Origin: Candidatus Roizmanbacteria bacterium RIFCSPLOWO2_01_FULL_40_14
GTDB taxonomy: Bacteria > Patescibacteriota > Microgenomatia > GCA-001788215 > 2-01-FULL-40-14
Assembly: GCA_001788215.1 (NCBI GenBank)
Contig: MGAO01000043.1
Span: forward strand, 29,176-64,189
Length of the DNA stretch: 35,014 nt
Reading direction: 5' to 3'
Both the position numbers and the translations under genes were made by a program. Shown piece by piece: positions 14,995 through 23,156 of this stretch. The notes beneath the pieces are model-generated. The model saw only the letters and a list, made by a program, of their open reading frames with translations, searched no databases and was not told the origin of the DNA. Each line of letters opens with the position of its first letter. The first letter of the stretch is position 1.

Positions 14995-15533
14995 TTCACC
15001 TTGAGGTGTTTGAGGATATCCTGATGAACCTTTTTAATGGATTGTTGACCATTAATTTCAACCAATAATTTTTTCCGTTTATAATGTGATATAACGGGCC
15101 TCGTATATTTATGAAAGCTTTCAATACGGACTCGTATGGCTGCAATGGTTTCATCTTCACGAACGATATCGTTTCGGTACGCAAGACGCCAAAGCGCTTC
15201 TTTATCTGAAATGTTTATATAAAATACGTTATCTATCTTGTGTGTAAACTCTTTTGCCTGCATTGCGGTTCGGGGAAAACCGTCGAGAATAAAACCAATT
15301 TGATATTCTGGTTTTTTTAAGTACTCTTCAATGATTTGGATTGTTTTTGAATCAGGGATTAAAACACCCGCATTCATCGTTTCTTTCACATAGCGGCCCC
15401 ATGACGTTTTTTCTTTTGCCATCTCGCGAAATATATGCCCTGAGGATAAGTAGGCAATTTTAAATTTTTTGCTCAGCAGATTTCCTTGTGTTGATTTGCC
15501 GGATCCTTGGATCCCCATGAGAATGATTTTCAT
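14991..15533 (-). CDS. adk: Adenylate kinase, short form
   Basis: 180 residues. P-loop MGIQGSGKSTQ, AMP-binding part YLSSGHIFREMA, and the signature GFILDGFPRTAMQAKEF. The lid region between YRNDIVRED and the C-terminus is short, with no zinc-lid cysteines, which explains the small size (standard bacterial Adk is ~214). It balances AMP, ADP and ATP. It begins two bases after the secY stop and overlaps cmk by four bases. Confidence 0.92.
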   Translation of the reverse strand: MKIILMGIQGSGKSTQGNLLSKKFKIAYLSSGHIFREMAKEKTSWGRYVKETMNAGVLIPDSKTIQIIEEYLKKPEYQIGFILDGFPRTAMQAKEFTHKIDNVFYINISDKEALWRLAYRNDIVREDETIAAIRVRIESFHKYTRPVISHYKRKKLLVEINGQQSIKKVHQDILKHLKVK

Positions 15534-15535
15534 AA

Positions 15536-16822
15536 TTAATTCAAAAACCCTTCATAATTTCTCGTGATCAGTTGTGCTTCCATTGCTTTCATGGTTTCAA
15601 GCACCACTGATACCACAATCAAAACACCCGTTCCTCCCAATAATAATACTGAAATACCGGTAACGCCTTGTACTAATGCGGGAAGAATTGCTATTGTACC
15701 AAGAAATAAAGCTCCTGCCAAGGTAATACGGGTCAGAATATAATTGAGATAGTTAGCGGTCGCACTCCCGGGACGAATTCCCGGAACAAATCCCCCGTAT
15801 TTTTGTACTTCTGATGCTATTTTTTCAGGATTGAAAGTGATTGCGGTATAAAAGTAGGTAAATCCGACGACGAGCAAGAAATACAGGAGATTGTACGTGA
15901 TGCTACTTGGATCAAAGAAACGGGCAAGACTCGTAAAAAAATTAGCAATAGCAGGATTGGGTACTTGCCCTAAAAAGTTGGCCAACATAGACGGAAGCAA
16001 TACTAATGAAACCGCAAAGATGATCGGAATGACGCCGGCCTGATTTAATCGCAGGGGTAAATGGGTTGTCTGGCCCCCATACAAAGCTTTTCCCCGCACC
16101 CGTTTTGCGTACGCTATGGGCACTTTTCTCGTTGCTTCATTGACGAGAACAATACTGGCTACGACAAATACCGCAAGTGCGGTAAAAAGAACGAACTGCA
16201 GTATATTTTCTCCGGTCACGACGGTTTTTGCCTGCCAAACCATCACCGGCAATCGACCGACAATGCCACCAAAAATAAGAAGAGATATACCGTTTCCAAC
16301 GCCATGTTGCGTTATCAGCTCACCCAGCCAAATAAGAAGCATAGATCCGGCCGTCATGGTAACCACCAACGCAATAATCTCATGTACCGCCAAGGTGCTG
16401 ATAACCTGTTGGCTTCTTAAGAGAAAGTACATACCGGTACTTTGCAGGAGTGCAAGAGGAATAGTAAGAAGTCTCGTATATTGATTGATTCTTTCACGAC
16501 CCGCTTCTCCTTCTTTCTGCATTTCCTCCAGTGCCGGAAACACTTGAGTCAGTAATTGAAAAATGATAGAAGCGTTAATGTAAGGATTTAATCCGAGCGC
16601 CATGACAGAAAAGTTAACCAATGTTCCTCCGGAAAAAATATCAAGGAGTGCTAAAAATTGGTTTTCGCTAAAAAACTGGGCAAGTCGCGATGTGTCCACA
16701 GCGGGAACTGGAATGTGGGCGAAAATACGAAAGATAAGAAAAATAAGTGCCGTAAAGTACACCTTTTTCTTTAACTCGGGTGTTCGCAAAATGTTAATAA
16801 TGGGAGAGAGAATAGAATTCAT
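15536..16822 (-). CDS. secY: Protein translocase subunit SecY
   Basis: 428 residues with ten predicted transmembrane helices. Recognisable blocks: RIFAHIPVPAVD near the start, the plug-region block DIFSGGTLVNFSVMALGLNP, ELITQHGVGNGISLLIFGGI, and the cytosolic ribosome-binding loop KRVRGKALYGGQTTHLPL, then LNQAGVIPIIFA. SecY forms the protein-conducting channel with SecE. The start MNSILSPIINILRTPELKKKV is standard. Upstream to rplO there is a 121-bp AT-rich inverted-repeat stretch. Confidence 0.96.
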   Translation of the reverse strand: MNSILSPIINILRTPELKKKVYFTALIFLIFRIFAHIPVPAVDTSRLAQFFSENQFLALLDIFSGGTLVNFSVMALGLNPYINASIIFQLLTQVFPALEEMQKEGEAGRERINQYTRLLTIPLALLQSTGMYFLLRSQQVISTLAVHEIIALVVTMTAGSMLLIWLGELITQHGVGNGISLLIFGGIVGRLPVMVWQAKTVVTGENILQFVLFTALAVFVVASIVLVNEATRKVPIAYAKRVRGKALYGGQTTHLPLRLNQAGVIPIIFAVSLVLLPSMLANFLGQVPNPAIANFFTSLARFFDPSSITYNLLYFLLVVGFTYFYTAITFNPEKIASEVQKYGGFVPGIRPGSATANYLNYILTRITLAGALFLGTIAILPALVQGVTGISVLLLGGTGVLIVVSVVLETMKAMEAQLITRNYEGFLN

Positions 16823-16826
16823 CTTA

Positions 16827-16945
16827 AATTCCTAATTTTAAATTGACCTAATTTCTAACAAAATTTCAAATTTCCAATGTCTAACGGTTTATTTGTTTTG
16901 AAATTAGTCATTTGGCATTTTATTAGTCATTAGTAATTAGGAATT
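16827..16945. repeat. AT-rich inverted repeat between rplO and secY
   Basis: AATTCCTAATT (16827-16837) is the exact reverse complement of AATTAGGAATT (16935-16945). The interior is AT-rich with many AAATT/AATTT steps. It is the only sizeable gap inside the ribosomal operon, and its end overlaps the rplO stop codon. It looks like a dispersed element inserted between two operon genes. Confidence 0.7.
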
Positions 16946-17459
16946 ATTTCAGTTTCTGGGTAGATTTGATCGATGGGGATTTTGTTTCTTTTCTAGCAAC
17001 TTGTTTCTCTTTCTGTTCCCCAACGGTCCCTCCTGCTTTTTCAATTTTCTCTCGCGCCCCTTTGCTCGTCGGCAGTGTAACGGCAAGCGCAACAGACAAT
17101 TCACCATCGCCTAAAATTTTCACGCCCGTTTCCTTTGCTTTCTCCCCGACAATATGATGCTTGATGAGCGTTTCAATCGTTACCTGAGTATCTTTTTTGA
17201 GAATATTTAAATATTTTACATTGACACCAACAATTTTCTTGGTGTCTGGCTTTAACTTTCCTTTTCCTCGAAGAAGAGGAAGTCGTTTATAAAAACTTGA
17301 ACCAGCGGCAACTCCTTCAAACTGGAGAGGTACTTTTCCACGGGCTTTGCGGCCTTTTGTTCCACGTCCCACAGTGTGTCCGCCTTTACCTGAGCCGTAT
17401 CCGCGACCCAATCGTTTTTTACTTCCCTCTGTTGTTTTTGGTCTATTTGATAAATTCAT
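16944..17459 (-). CDS. rplO: Ribosomal protein L15
   Basis: 171 residues. N-terminus GSKKRLGRGYGSGKGGHTVG, GRGTKGRKARGKVPLQFEG, then FYKRLPLLRGKGKLK. The tail after ~150 is a Lys/Thr-rich extension. L15 is a late 50S assembly protein. The Shine-Dalgarno GGAG is inside the end of rpsE (ACGGAGTGA), seven bases before the ATG. The gene follows rpsE directly, so rpmD (L30), which usually lies between, is missing. Confidence 0.95.
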   Translation of the reverse strand: MNLSNRPKTTEGSKKRLGRGYGSGKGGHTVGRGTKGRKARGKVPLQFEGVAAGSSFYKRLPLLRGKGKLKPDTKKIVGVNVKYLNILKKDTQVTIETLIKHHIVGEKAKETGVKILGDGELSVALAVTLPTSKGAREKIEKAGGTVGEQKEKQVARKETKSPSIKSTQKLK

Positions 17460-17463
17460 TAAG

Positions 17464-17931
17464 TCACTCCGTTCGTAGCTTTCCCAATGCCTTCATTGTA
17501 GCATAGACATTGGTAATTTTATTGTTTGTTCCCAGTATTTTCCCTACTACATCTTTTATTCCCGCTAACTCCAAAACGGTTCGTACGGAACTTCCCGCAA
17601 TAATACCAGATCCTTTCGGTGCCGGTTTAAGAAAAATTTTTGCTGCACCAAATTTAACTTCAACGCGATGCGGTATGGTTCTTCCATCTTTTAACGGAAC
17701 TTTCAATAGATGCTTTTTTGCATATAACGATCCTTTTCTAATACCCGATATAACATCCTTTGCTTTACCCAATCCTGCTCCAACATTTCCTTTACGATCA
17801 CCGACGACTACCAGCGTTGAGAACCCAATACGGTTTCCCCCGCTTGTTTTTTTTGAAGTGCGGTTCACCTGAACAACGCGGTCCTCGAATGAACTTTCTG
17901 GTTGATTAATATGATCAGATCTATTTCTCAT
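17464..17931 (-). CDS. rpsE: Ribosomal protein S5
   Basis: 155 residues. S5 double-stranded RNA-binding domain: FEDRVVQVNRTSKKTSGG, then FSTLVVVGDRKGNVGAGLGK, KDVISGIRKGSLYAKKHL; C-terminal domain GSGIIAGSSVRTVLELAGI. S5 contributes to decoding fidelity and the mRNA entry tunnel. It ends ...LRTE with a stop that doubles as part of the rplO ribosome-binding site. Confidence 0.96.
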   Translation of the reverse strand: MRNRSDHINQPESSFEDRVVQVNRTSKKTSGGNRIGFSTLVVVGDRKGNVGAGLGKAKDVISGIRKGSLYAKKHLLKVPLKDGRTIPHRVEVKFGAAKIFLKPAPKGSGIIAGSSVRTVLELAGIKDVVGKILGTNNKITNVYATMKALGKLRTE

Positions 17932-17934
17932 AGG

Positions 17935-18276
17935 TTAAAAATCTAACCCTTCCTCTCGAGCGCCTTCTGCGAGCGCTTTGATGCGTCCGTGATATTTGTA
18001 CCCGCGCCGATCAAAATAAGCTTTTCCGACTTTCTGTTTTTTTGCCTTTTCGGCGAGTAATTTTCCAACCATTCGTGCAATTTGCATTTTCTGTGTTTCC
18101 TGAAGTTTTTGCGCTTCTGTGTTTTTTGTTCCTTTGATCTCATGGTCTGACGCACTTACCAACGTTGCGCCCTTCGAATCATCGATAATTTGTACATAAA
18201 TATGCTGATTGCTTCGAAATACCACGACCCTATTTCGCTTATAGTTTTTCACTGTTTTTTTTGTTGCTTTTTTCAT
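17935..18276 (-). CDS. rplR: Ribosomal protein L18
   Basis: 113 residues. Typical: [31 protein letters not shown] and the C-terminus [21 protein letters not shown]18 brings 5S rRNA to the 50S subunit together with L5. It is three bases upstream of rpsE and six bases after rplF. Confidence 0.95.
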   Translation of the reverse strand: MKKATKKTVKNYKRNRVVVFRSNQHIYVQIIDDSKGATLVSASDHEIKGTKNTEAQKLQETQKMQIARMVGKLLAEKAKKQKVGKAYFDRRGYKYHGRIKALAEGAREEGLDF

Positions 18277-18282
18277 ATCGTT

Positions 18283-18831
18283 TTATGCTGCACCGGCTGC
18301 CTTAGCTGCTTTACCGGGCTTGATTCTGACATATTCACCCTCGTAGCGGATACCTTTTCCTTTGTAGGCATCAGGTGGTCTAACTCGTCTAATCTGTGCT
18401 GTAATCTCGCCTACGTGCTGCTTATCAATTCCTGAAACCATAATTTTTGCGCCTTTTGTCTGAAAGGTTATTCCTGGCGGTTGTTCAATTTCAACCGGAT
18501 GAGAAAATCCAATAGTTAGGACAAGCTTATCTCCGGCAATCTTTGCGCGATACCCTACCCCTTTAATTTCTAGTGTTTTCGCAAAACCTTCCGTAACTCC
18601 TTTTACGGCATTGGCGACTAAGCTTCGCGCCAAACCATGCAATGCCTTTTCGTTAATTGAATCGCCGCTTCGAGTCATTACTATTTGACCGTCTTCCTGT
18701 TTTGTCGTGATCTCTTTTGGCACGACAACTGACAGCTCCCCTTTTGGGCCTTTGACCATAATCCGCTTATCCGATTGGGTAATCGTGACATTTTCTGGTA
18801 TTGATATTGGTTGATTTCCTATCCGTGACAT
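18283..18831 (-). CDS. rplF: Ribosomal protein L6
   Basis: 182 residues, usual length. MSRIGNQPISIPENVTI, KGPKGELSVVVP and the C-terminal signature PDAYKGKGIRYEGEYVRIKPGK (read in two halves of L6 beta-sheet repeats). L6 sits at the GTPase-associated region of the 50S subunit. The ribosome-binding site AACGGAGCGATT precedes ATG and nearly repeats the sequences before rplV and rplO. Confidence 0.95.
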   Translation of the reverse strand: MSRIGNQPISIPENVTITQSDKRIMVKGPKGELSVVVPKEITTKQEDGQIVMTRSGDSINEKALHGLARSLVANAVKGVTEGFAKTLEIKGVGYRAKIAGDKLVLTIGFSHPVEIEQPPGITFQTKGAKIMVSGIDKQHVGEITAQIRRVRPPDAYKGKGIRYEGEYVRIKPGKAAKAAGAA

Positions 18832-18844
18832 AATCGCTCCGTTC

Positions 18845-19255
18845 TTACCATATCTGACAGATCAGTTCTCCACCCATTCCCTGTTTTCGCGCTTCTTTGT
18901 CCGTCAGTAATCCTTTGGATGTTGAAATAACCGCTGTTCCATATCCGGAAAGAACTGATGGAATATGATCTTTATCAACATATATCTTTCTTCCCGGCTT
19001 ACTGACGCGCTTGGCGTTTTCCATTGCCGGTTTAGTACCGGTATATTTTAAATCTATCTCTAATACTTTTTGTTCTGATTTTCCACTCTTTGAAACCTGA
19101 CTTTTAACTTGCAATCTTTTAATATATCCCTTTCTCTCGAAAATATTTGCCAGTTCTACTTTCAGTTTTGAATGCGGTACCACAACACGTTGTTTACCGG
19201 CCATATAACCATTTCTAATATGAGTTAATAAATCTCCAATTGGATCGTTTACCAT
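18845..19255 (-). CDS. rpsH: Ribosomal protein S8
   Basis: 136 residues. [41 protein letters not shown], and the C-terminal [28 protein letters not shown]8 binds the central domain of 16S rRNA. Its start overlaps the end of rpsN by seven bases. Confidence 0.96.
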   Translation of the reverse strand: MVNDPIGDLLTHIRNGYMAGKQRVVVPHSKLKVELANIFERKGYIKRLQVKSQVSKSGKSEQKVLEIDLKYTGTKPAMENAKRVSKPGRKIYVDKDHIPSVLSGYGTAVISTSKGLLTDKEARKQGMGGELICQIW

Positions 19256-19434
19256 GATGCTTTGGTCACACCGGGAATTTCTCCCTTATGTGCTAACTCT
19301 CTAAAACATAATCGACAAAGGCCAAATCGCCGCATATAACCACGCGGTCGACCACAAAGTTGACAGCGGTTAATTTTCCGTGATGAAAATTTTGGTTTTC
19401 GTTTTGCTTTTATGATCAGTGATGTTTTTGCCAT
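19249..19434 (-). CDS. rpsN: Ribosomal protein S14, zinc-binding (type Z)
   Basis: 61 residues from ATG 19434 ([20 protein letters not shown]). This start is preferred because AGGAG lies 11 bases upstream and 61 residues is the standard type-Z length; a longer frame from 19458 adds eight unlike residues. The zinc site CQLC...CRLC is intact, followed by [17 protein letters not shown]. It sits on the 30S head. A small repeat-like spacer separates it from rplE. Confidence 0.95.
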   Translation of the reverse strand: MAKTSLIIKAKRKPKFSSRKINRCQLCGRPRGYMRRFGLCRLCFRELAHKGEIPGVTKASW

Positions 19435-19454
19435 AAGTCGCTTCGCTCCTAAGA

Positions 19455-19533
19455 ACACGGGATGAAACGGGATTTAAACTGGAATCAACGGGAAATTATA
19501 TCCTGTCATCATCCTGTTTTATCCTGTGTGCTT
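19455..19533. repeat. Repeat-like spacer between rplE and rpsN
   Basis: CACGGGATGAAACGGG near 19463-19478 can pair, with a few G-T wobbles, with CCTGTTTTATCCTGTG near 19512-19527. ATCCTGT occurs three times in the second arm. The repeat provides the rplE stop codon (protein ends KHTG instead of the usual PF(R/K)). It looks like an inserted small element. Confidence 0.5.
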
Positions 19534-20064
19534 CTGGAATGGCATACCCATTTTTTCTAATAATACCTTTCCCTGCTTGTCATCGGTAGCCGTCGTAACA
19601 ATTACTACTTCCAGACCTCTTATTTTATCAAGTGATTCAAAATTCACTTCGGGAAACACAATCATCTCAGAAAATCCAATACTAATATTGCCATGGCCGT
19701 CAAACGTTCCTGCATTAATACCGCGGAAATCGCGGACCCGCGGCAAAACGATTTTAATGAGTCTTTCTAGAAATTCATACATGCGCTTACCCCGCAGGGT
19801 TACTTTTAATCCAATAGGCATACCGGCCCGTAATTTGAAGGCCGAAATTGACTTTGTGGCACGGGTTACTTTTGGTTTTTGTCCGGTTATAAGGGCCAAT
19901 TGTTCAGCCATTTTATCGATAATCTTTTTATCTTTGAGTGCCTCACCAAGCCCCATATTGACAATTATTTTTTTTACCTTCGGTACCATATGAACATTGG
20001 CTATCGAAAGCTCTTTTGACAGAGCCGGTATGGTTTCTGATCGGTATGTTTGAAGTAGTGTCAT
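19519..20064 (-). CDS. rplE: Ribosomal protein L5
   Basis: 181 residues. VPKVKKIIVNMGLGEA, TGQKPKVTRATKSISAFKLR, GMPIGLKVTLRGKRMYEFL, then DFRGINAGTFDGHGNISIG. It binds 5S rRNA and contacts P-site tRNA. The C-terminus (MGMPFQKHTG) extends a few residues past the usual end because the stop codon falls in the adjacent repeat-like spacer. Confidence 0.96.
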   Translation of the reverse strand: MTLLQTYRSETIPALSKELSIANVHMVPKVKKIIVNMGLGEALKDKKIIDKMAEQLALITGQKPKVTRATKSISAFKLRAGMPIGLKVTLRGKRMYEFLERLIKIVLPRVRDFRGINAGTFDGHGNISIGFSEMIVFPEVNFESLDKIRGLEVVIVTTATDDKQGKVLLEKMGMPFQKHTG

Positions 20065-20067
20065 AGG

Positions 20068-20373
20068 TTAAATTTGTTTATTCCCTTTCTTTGTAATTCG
20101 CTTTTTCTCTCCTTTTACCAGCGTGTATCCAATTCGTGTAGCAGTTTTAGTTACGGGATCAACAAGCGCTACTTTTGACGCATCGATCGGTCGTGGGATA
20201 TCGATAATACCTCCCGGATTTTTTTCATCACGGCGCTTAATATGACGCTTATATATATTGATTCCCGCAATACGAACCGTGTTTTTCTTTGGGTATACCC
20301 TTTCTATCTTTCCCGTCTTACCTTTATCCTTTCCGGTTCTGACAATAATGTTATCTCCTTTTTTTAATTTCAT
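20068..20373 (-). CDS. rplX: Ribosomal protein L24
   Basis: 101 residues, normal length. KOW motif at the N-terminus: KKGDNIIVRTGKDKGKTGKI; then IAGINIYKRHIKR and PGGIIDIPRPIDASKVALVD. L24 starts 50S assembly at the 5' end of 23S rRNA. It lies between rplN (four bases) and rplE (three bases). Confidence 0.95.
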   Translation of the reverse strand: MKLKKGDNIIVRTGKDKGKTGKIERVYPKKNTVRIAGINIYKRHIKRRDEKNPGGIIDIPRPIDASKVALVDPVTKTATRIGYTLVKGEKKRITKKGNKQI

Positions 20374-20377
20374 AGTT

Positions 20378-20752
20378 TTAATAGACCTCCTTGGCCATGC
20401 TCGCTATTTTGTTGTACCCTAAGTCTTTAATTTCCCGTGCAATCGGTCCAAACACTCGAGTACCTTTTGGTAATTTTTCTTTTAAATTTTCTAAAACAAC
20501 ACCGGCGTTATCGTCAAATCGGATTACTGAACCATCGACTCGTCGTGTTTCTTTCTTAGTCCGCACGATTACTACCAATACTTTTTCATGCTCCTTTACT
20601 GAACCGACAGGCGAAGCTTTTTTAACAATGCAACGAACCACATCACCGACACGGGCTATCTTCAAATTACCCTTGCCAGGTATGCCAATTACGTGTAATA
20701 TTTTTGCGCCTGAATTATCAGCTGCGTTTATATTTGATCTCAGTTGTAACAT
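20378..20752 (-). CDS. rplN: Ribosomal protein L14
   Basis: 124 residues. MLQLRSNINAADNSGAKILH, VGDVVRCIVKKASP, RVDGSVIRFDDNAGVVLE, GTRVFGPIAREI and the C-terminal SMAKEVY (usual ending SLApEVl). L14 lies at the subunit interface and contacts 16S rRNA. Confidence 0.96.
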   Translation of the reverse strand: MLQLRSNINAADNSGAKILHVIGIPGKGNLKIARVGDVVRCIVKKASPVGSVKEHEKVLVVIVRTKKETRRVDGSVIRFDDNAGVVLENLKEKLPKGTRVFGPIAREIKDLGYNKIASMAKEVY

Positions 20753-20759
20753 GGTCGTT

Positions 20760-20990
20760 TTACTGCTTCTTTGTAACTTTAAATCTCTTGTCTTTACTCA
20801 TTGGTCTTGTCTCTTGAATCTCAACCATATCTCCATCTTTAAGCTTCATTCCCTCAACATGTGCTTTATATTTTTTGCTGCGCGTAACAGTCTTTTTGTA
20901 AATGGGATGCTGTATGGTACGCACCACAGACACTACTACTGTTTGATTCATTTTGGTCGATACGACGGTACCGGTAAGAAGTTTACTCAT
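20760..20990 (-). CDS. rpsQ: Ribosomal protein S17
   Basis: 76 residues from ATG 20990 ([20 protein letters not shown]). The strong site GGAGG lies eight bases upstream, so this start is preferred over the GTG at 20999. OB-fold motifs: [17 protein letters not shown], then [18 protein letters not shown]. It binds the 5' domain of 16S rRNA. The start overlaps the end of rpmC by eight bases. Confidence 0.95.
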   Translation of the reverse strand: MSKLLTGTVVSTKMNQTVVVSVVRTIQHPIYKKTVTRSKKYKAHVEGMKLKDGDMVEIQETRPMSKDKRFKVTKKQ

Positions 20991-21207
20991 GCGTACCACC
21001 TCCTGCCGCTTCTTCTAGAATTTGCTGTTCTCGCAAAACGGTAAGCATCAATGCAATCTCATGCTTTAGATTACGGACAATATTTTTGTTTTTTTCTTCA
21101 CTTGTCTTCAATTGCATACGCGCTACCTCTTCACGTTTTTTTTCAATGAGTGTTTCAAGCTCTTTTGCTTTCTTCTGCATAATTTGTTGTTTTGCTTTCT
21201 TTTTCAT
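20983..21207 (-). CDS. rpmC: Ribosomal protein L29
   Basis: 74 residues from ATG 21207 ([18 protein letters not shown]). An upstream extension of the frame to 21309 only overlaps rplP and is unlikely. The two-helix L29 hairpin is visible: [20 protein letters not shown] and [20 protein letters not shown]. It lies by the exit tunnel. The N-terminus is a little longer and the sequence more diverged than in E. coli. A Gly-rich end (AAGGGTHE) is encoded by the rpsQ ribosome-binding region. Confidence 0.85.
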   Translation of the reverse strand: MKKKAKQQIMQKKAKELETLIEKKREEVARMQLKTSEEKNKNIVRNLKHEIALMLTVLREQQILEEAAGGGTHE

Positions 21208-21211
21208 ATTG

Positions 21212-21619
21212 TTATTCTTTGCTGACAATTTTTGTCTTAATCGGCATTTTATGTCCGGCTTGTCTGAGTGCGTCAAGTAATATAGCATCATCGAGACCGC
21301 CCACTTCAAAAAGAACTCTTCCCGGTTGGATTACCGCAACATAGTTTACTATGTCTCCTTTTCCGCCTCCCATACCTGTTTCATTTGGTTTACCTGAAAT
21401 AGGCTTGTCGGGAAATATACGAATCCATAATTTACCGCCTTTTCTGGTTCGTCGCGAAATGGCAACACGGGCTGCCTCAATTTGATTTGCCGTAATCCAT
21501 CCGCACTCAAGTGCCTTTAGTCCCATTTCTCCAAATGAAACGTTCATACCTCGACTTGCATTTCCCGGCATTTTTCCTCTGAATTGTTTTCTGTGTTTTT
21601 GTCGTTTTGGTTGTAACAT
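21212..21619 (-). CDS. rplP: Ribosomal protein L16
   Basis: 135 residues. MLQPKRQKHRKQFRGKM, GLKALECGWITANQIEAARVA, then RKGKLWIRIFPDKP-like text RKGGKLWIRIFPDKPISGKP, and GKGDIVNYVAVIQPGRVLFE. L16 shapes the A-site tRNA contact in 50S subunits. Confidence 0.96.
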   Translation of the reverse strand: MLQPKRQKHRKQFRGKMPGNASRGMNVSFGEMGLKALECGWITANQIEAARVAISRRTRKGGKLWIRIFPDKPISGKPNETGMGGGKGDIVNYVAVIQPGRVLFEVGGLDDAILLDALRQAGHKMPIKTKIVSKE

Positions 21620-21626
21620 ACGTTTT

Positions 21627-22262
21627 TTATTTCCTGCAAACCCATACTTTCACACCAACATATCCTGATTTCGTCAAAGAGGGCGCAATAGCAAATTGAA
21701 CATCTTCCCGTATGGTTGTTAAGGGCACCGAACCCATAGCGTACTTTTCGACTCTACCGATTTCTGCTCCGCCTATTCTACCAGACAATACTATTTTGAC
21801 TCCTTTTGCACCGGCGTTCATAACTCTCTGCATAGCTTGATTCACCACTCGCTTATGATGCATACGTCGTGCGATTTGATCAGATATCATTTGTGCAACA
21901 AGCCGAGCTTCAAGGTCCGGCTTTTTCACTGGTTCTATTCGAATATCAATTTTGATATTGCCTCCGTCTTTTTTAAGGAATGTTTCCACTTCCTTTTTAA
22001 GCTTTGTCAATTCTTCACCGCCGCGCCCAATGGCGACTCCCGGCCGCGCAACGTGAAGCGTTATCGTAATCTGTCGAATTGATCGCTCTATTTCTACCCG
22101 CGCCAAACCCGCATTTTGCATTTCACGGTGCAGCATGCGCCGCAACCGCACATCTTCTACGAGTGTTTTTCTAAAATATTTTTTATCTTCGGAAAACCAC
22201 CGAGAATCCCAAGTATGTAATACCCCGAGTCGTAATGCATTTGGATTTACTTTTTGTCCCAT
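21627..22262 (-). CDS. rpsC: Ribosomal protein S3
   Basis: 211 residues. MGQKVNPNALRLGVLHTWDS; a KH domain with the loop IGRGGEELTKLKKEVE; and the C-terminal domain RRMHHKRVVNQAMQRVMNAG and GAKGVKIVLSGRIGGAEI. S3 forms part of the mRNA entry channel. The basic C-terminal tail found in longer S3 proteins is missing. Confidence 0.96.
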   Translation of the reverse strand: MGQKVNPNALRLGVLHTWDSRWFSEDKKYFRKTLVEDVRLRRMLHREMQNAGLARVEIERSIRQITITLHVARPGVAIGRGGEELTKLKKEVETFLKKDGGNIKIDIRIEPVKKPDLEARLVAQMISDQIARRMHHKRVVNQAMQRVMNAGAKGVKIVLSGRIGGAEIGRVEKYAMGSVPLTTIREDVQFAIAPSLTKSGYVGVKVWVCRK

Positions 22263-22268
22263 ATATTT

Positions 22269-22841
22269 TTATTTACCTCCAATAACTTTTCGTGTTACAG
22301 TTGCTTTCTTCTGATACTGATTACTTTTCATCCGCTGTTTACTTTCCATTCCTATCTTTTCCCGATAACCTTTCTTTACTTCAACGATTTTCTTTTCACC
22401 TTTCTTAGGTTCTTCTTTTGGCGTGATTTTTTCAACTTTTAACCCGCCTGCAACGCTTTGCGTAGCAATGCGGGCAGGTTTTTCATTTTTAATTTTTACT
22501 TTGCTTTCCTTCATTTCATCTAAAATAACGGTAATATGACTCGTTTGTTTCTGATACTGATGGGCCGTACCGCGCGAAGCGGCGCGCCATCGTTTAAATC
22601 GCGGACCTTCATCTACCGTCAGTTGTTTGATATACAATCTATCTTTTGATAGTTTTGCATTATTTTCTGCATTGGCGATGCCACTTTCAATCGTTTTTTT
22701 GATAAAAAATGCTGCACGTTTTGGTAGACGTTCAAGCGTTATCAAAGCTCTCTCAAGCGGTAAATGCCGAACAGCAGATGCGACAAGCCGCGCTTTTCTT
22801 GGTGTTATACGAATATAGTTACTTTGTGATTTAATTTCCAT
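22269..22841 (-). CDS. rplV: Ribosomal protein L22 with long C-terminal tail carrying a repeat
   Basis: 190 residues from ATG 22841, chosen because GGAG lies five bases upstream; a GTG at 22847 overlaps that site. Residues 1-110 are the L22 core (YIRITPRKARLVASAVRHL, TVDEGPRFKRWRAASRGTAH, SHITVILDE). The remaining ~80 residues are a Lys/Glu-rich extension absent from ordinary L22 (~110-115 residues). Inside it, a 38-bp GC-rich palindromic repeat (22442-22479) encodes about PARIATQSVAGGL. L22 lines the peptide exit tunnel; the tail probably lies on the ribosome surface. Confidence 0.93.
   Translation of the reverse strand: MEIKSQSNYIRITPRKARLVASAVRHLPLERALITLERLPKRAAFFIKKTIESGIANAENNAKLSKDRLYIKQLTVDEGPRFKRWRAASRGTAHQYQKQTSHITVILDEMKESKVKIKNEKPARIATQSVAGGLKVEKITPKEEPKKGEKKIVEVKKGYREKIGMESKQRMKSNQYQKKATVTRKVIGGK
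22442..22479. repeat. 38-bp GC-rich palindromic repeat inside rplV
   Basis: ACCCGCCTGC (22442-22451) and GCGGGCAGGT (22470-22479) form imperfect inverted ends around an internal segment with CGCTTTGCG. On the coding strand it starts CCTGCCCGCATTGCTACG, which matches the + strand of the repeat in rplD (CCTGCCCGCCATCGCTGCG). It is in frame. Confidence 0.75.
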
Positions 22842-22866
22842 AGTCACTCCGTTCCTGTGTGCTTCA

Positions 22867-23154
22867 TCACGTTTTCTCCAGTACCCGCTTTGTTACCTTT
22901 CCGTGTCCTCTAAACGTACGAGTCGGTGCAAATTCTCCCAGACGATAGCCAACCATATCTTCACTGATAAATACTTCAGTAAATACCCGGCCATTGTGAA
23001 TAGCAAACGTATGTCCGACAAATTCTGGAGCCACTTGACTGGCACGAGCCCATGTTTTGATTGGCATTTTTTTAGCAGATTCTTTTTGCTGTAAAACTTT
23101 TTTGAGCAATTTTGGATCTACGTATGGTCCTTTTTTACTGGATCGTGTTGACAT
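22867..23154 (-). CDS. rpsS: Ribosomal protein S19
   Basis: 95 residues. [70 protein letters not shown]19 binds the 30S head and contacts A-site tRNA. Length is normal. It lies 2 bases after rplB and 25 bases before rplV. Confidence 0.96.
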   Translation of the reverse strand: MSTRSSKKGPYVDPKLLKKVLQQKESAKKMPIKTWARASQVAPEFVGHTFAIHNGRVFTEVFISEDMVGYRLGEFAPTRTFRGHGKVTKRVLEKT

Positions 23155-23156
23155 AG

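Noticed and set aside
15490-15520. GGATCCTTGGATCCCC in adk resembling the TTGGATC flanks of the GC-rich repeats
   Set aside because: It encodes the conserved P-loop (IQGSGK) and is explained by that coding constraint.
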